From assembly GCA_017626625.1 (NCBI GenBank), contig JAGAIK010000442.1:1-6317 (forward strand): a DNA stretch of 6,317 bases, written 5' to 3'. The stretch's first letter is position 1; each line of letters begins with the position of its first letter. Below the pieces are notes generated by a model. It was not told the origin of the DNA. It was given only the letters and a program-made list of their open reading frames with translations, and ran no database searches. The stretch comes from Roseburia sp. (GTDB lineage Bacteria > Bacillota > Clostridia > Lachnospirales > Lachnospiraceae). Made by a program: the position numbers and the translations under genes. Of this stretch, positions 4,779-6,317 are shown piece by piece.

Positions 4779-6077
4779 ATGAACGAGACAGAGATTTTAT
4801 TTGATTTATTAAAAGAAGGAGTATCGCCCGCACATGCAGTGGCGGCCTGCGGGAGACGGCTTGCGGCAGCGGGCTTTGAGAAAATAAATTATGGGGAAAG
4901 CTGGAATTTAAAGGAGGGAGGCAAATATTATGTCAATCATCACGACACAACGTTGTTTGCCTTTACCCTGCCGGAGAAAAAAGAGCAGTTAGAGGCGGAG
5001 AAAAAGGCGCCTGCCATCCGGATAGCGGCAGCCCACACGGATTTTCCCTGCCTTCGAATCAAACCTTCCGCAGATATTAGAACGAACTGTTATGCGCAGG
5101 TCAATGTGGAGGTTTACGGCGGGGCGATTTTAAATACCTGGTTAGACAGACCTCTCGGCATTGCAGGACGGGTGGCAGTCCGCAGTGAAAATCCCTTTGC
5201 GCCGGAAATGAAGCTGTTTTCTTCCGATAAAAATTTGCTGACGATTCCCAATTTGGCCATTCACATGAACCGGGAAGTAAATAAGGGTGTGGAGTTAAAT
5301 AAACAGACGGATATGCTCCCTGTCATGGGATTGTTTGGGGAAGATGAGGGGGAAGCGGACTATTTCCTGAATTTTCTGGCGGAAGAATTAGAGGTGAAAA
5401 AGGAGGATATCCTGGATTTTGAACTGACGGTGTATTGCAGGGAGCAGCCGGAATTTATCGGTGGAAAAGATGAATTTATTTCCTCCCCGCGGTTGGACAA
5501 TCTGACCTCTTGCGCCGCTTTAGTTTCCGCCATCATAGATGCCAAAAGGGCAGAAGGCATGAATTTCATTGCTCTTTTTGATCATGAGGAAATCGGCAGC
5601 CGCAGCAAGCAGGGGGCAGGTTCTATTTTACTTCACGATATGCTGTTCCGGATTTTGGAAAATCTGGGTTGTGAGGAAACTTCCCGGCTTTTGTACCAGA
5701 GCATGATTCTGTCTGTGGACGTGGCGCATGGGCTTCACCCCAACCAGGCGGGAAAAATGGATGTTACCAATAAACCTGTGTTAGGCAAAGGCTTTTGTAT
5801 CAAGGAGGCGAGCTCCCAGTCCTATGCGACGGACTGCGAAGCCATCGGCGCCATTCAGCAGATTTGCGACAGGAAAAAGATTCCTTACCAGAAATTTGTG
5901 AACCGCTCCGATATGCCGGGGGGAGGAACCTTAGGCTCCATTGCCTCAGCCCTTCTTCCGGTGAAGACCGTGGATGTGGGAATACCGCTTCTGGCAATGC
6001 ACTCCGCCAGAGAATTGATGGGAAGATCGGACCAGCAGGCGTTAAAGGATTTGACAGAAGCGTTTTTTATGGCATAG
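4779..6077 (+). CDS. M18 family zinc aminopeptidase
   Basis: A 432-residue cytoplasmic metallo-aminopeptidase of the M18 (aspartyl aminopeptidase / yeast Ape1) family, which removes N-terminal, often acidic, residues from peptides using a two-zinc site. Length is normal for the family. Expected ligands are all visible: A-H-T-D (His86), S-P-R-L-D-N-L (Asp240), D-H-E-E-I-G-S (catalytic Glu270 and zinc-binding Glu271), S-V-D-V-A-H (Asp314) and D-V-G-I-P-L-L-A-M-H-S-A-R-E (His408), with P-G-G-G-T-L-G-S-I just before. Family members usually form dodecamers. The start at 4779 is chosen because GGAGG (4769-4773) lies five bases ahead. The frame is open back to 4668 with ATGs at 4668 and 4767, but the extra residues are encoded by the inverted-repeat leader and do not resemble the family N-terminus. 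It is divergent from the DUF5721 gene. Confidence 0.95.
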   Translation: MNETEILFDLLKEGVSPAHAVAACGRRLAAAGFEKINYGESWNLKEGGKYYVNHHDTTLFAFTLPEKKEQLEAEKKAPAIRIAAAHTDFPCLRIKPSADIRTNCYAQVNVEVYGGAILNTWLDRPLGIAGRVAVRSENPFAPEMKLFSSDKNLLTIPNLAIHMNREVNKGVELNKQTDMLPVMGLFGEDEGEADYFLNFLAEELEVKKEDILDFELTVYCREQPEFIGGKDEFISSPRLDNLTSCAALVSAIIDAKRAEGMNFIALFDHEEIGSRSKQGAGSILLHDMLFRILENLGCEETSRLLYQSMILSVDVAHGLHPNQAGKMDVTNKPVLGKGFCIKEASSQSYATDCEAIGAIQQICDRKKIPYQKFVNRSDMPGGGTLGSIASALLPVKTVDVGIPLLAMHSARELMGRSDQQALKDLTEAFFMA

Positions 6078-6101
6078 GAAAGACTTTATTTCCAAAGAAT
6101 A

Positions 6102-6126
6102 GTACTTTTGATATAGAAAAAAGTAC
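6102..6126. repeat. Inverted repeat between the aminopeptidase and the next lipoprotein
   Basis: GTACTTTT (6102-6109) and AAAAGTAC (6119-6126) are perfect complements with a nine-base loop. It begins 24 bases after the aminopeptidase stop. No T run follows it on the plus strand, so it is a poor intrinsic terminator; it may be an RNA 3'-end hairpin or a protein-binding site. It leaves open whether the next gene is co-transcribed. Confidence 0.4.
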
Positions 6127-6148
6127 AAAATAATCCCGGAGTTCTTTC

Positions 6149-6317
6149 TTGCAGTTTTCACAAAAATATGGGACAAGTTTTATTATGATTATGGGATTGA
6201 CGGCATGTGGCAGGCAGGTGAATATCGCAGAGTCATCAGAAGCCTCAGGGACTGCCACACCGGAAGCAGAAATTGCGCAAAGTCCGTCTTATCAGACGGC
6301 TAATCCGGATAACGTGA
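6149..6317 (+). CDS. N-terminus of a lipoprotein, cut by the window end
   Basis: Only the first 56 residues are present and the frame runs off the window. The sequence MQFSQKYGTSFIMIMGLTAC ends in a lipobox (L-T-A-C, Cys20), followed by a Ser/Glu/Ala/Thr-rich region typical of the flexible tether behind a lipidated Cys. The start is taken as TTG 6149 because GGAG (6138-6141) lies seven bases ahead and the frame has a stop at 6131. The alternative ATG at 6185 would leave only seven residues before the Cys, too short for a signal peptide. The signal peptide is short and weakly charged for a lipoprotein, so an upstream frameshift is possible. The function of the mature protein cannot be told from what is here. 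Confidence 0.6.
   Translation, partial: MQFSQKYGTSFIMIMGLTACGRQVNIAESSEASGTATPEAEIAQSPSYQTANPDNV

Noticed and set aside
5795..6133. Alternative plus-strand frame over the end of the aminopeptidase
   Set aside because: It overlaps the conserved P-G-G-G-T-L-G and M-H-S-A-R-E region of the real gene and has no features of its own.

Overview
The window looks like a chromosomal segment of a gut-type Clostridia, most likely Lachnospiraceae. The reasons are the AGGAGG-type ribosome binding sites, the moderate GC content, the lipobox lipoproteins, a protein I recognise as the DUF5721 family (common in Lachnospiraceae), and a tannase-like lipoprotein of the kind seen in gut Firmicutes. No rRNA, tRNA, CRISPR array, transposase or integrase is visible.

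From left to right, the window opens with the terminator of an upstream gene (1-30). A large secreted lipoprotein of the alpha/beta-hydrolase, bacterial tannase-like type follows (135-2108). Next is a polymorphic-toxin and immunity locus on the plus strand (2266-3308). It has a well-placed start and RBS, a one-base frameshift near codon 30, a pre-toxin hydrophobic domain, a toxin tip that appears deleted down to its first and last residues, and an intact AT-rich candidate immunity gene. A strong terminator closes it (3326-3357). A gene-free stretch with a second, bidirectional terminator separates it from two minus-strand genes: a cold-shock protein (3631-3834) with its own promoter, and a DUF5721 protein (3931-4434) behind a structured leader. 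Divergent from these is an M18 zinc aminopeptidase (4779-6077), whose leader holds a 12-bp hairpin and a possible H-type pseudoknot ending just before the RBS. The window ends inside a second lipoprotein gene (6149 to the edge).

The genes do not form one pathway. The most distinctive region is the disarmed toxin locus: the toxin reading frame is interrupted in two places, yet the downstream immunity-like gene is intact and has a good RBS. That is the pattern expected if the cell keeps protection against relatives' toxin after losing the weapon. Other points worth attention are the apparent replacement of the catalytic Asp in the tannase-like enzyme, the RNA structures ahead of DUF5721 and the aminopeptidase, and a perfect inverted repeat at the predicted transcription start of the cold-shock gene. 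All homology statements rest on recall of families; no search was run.
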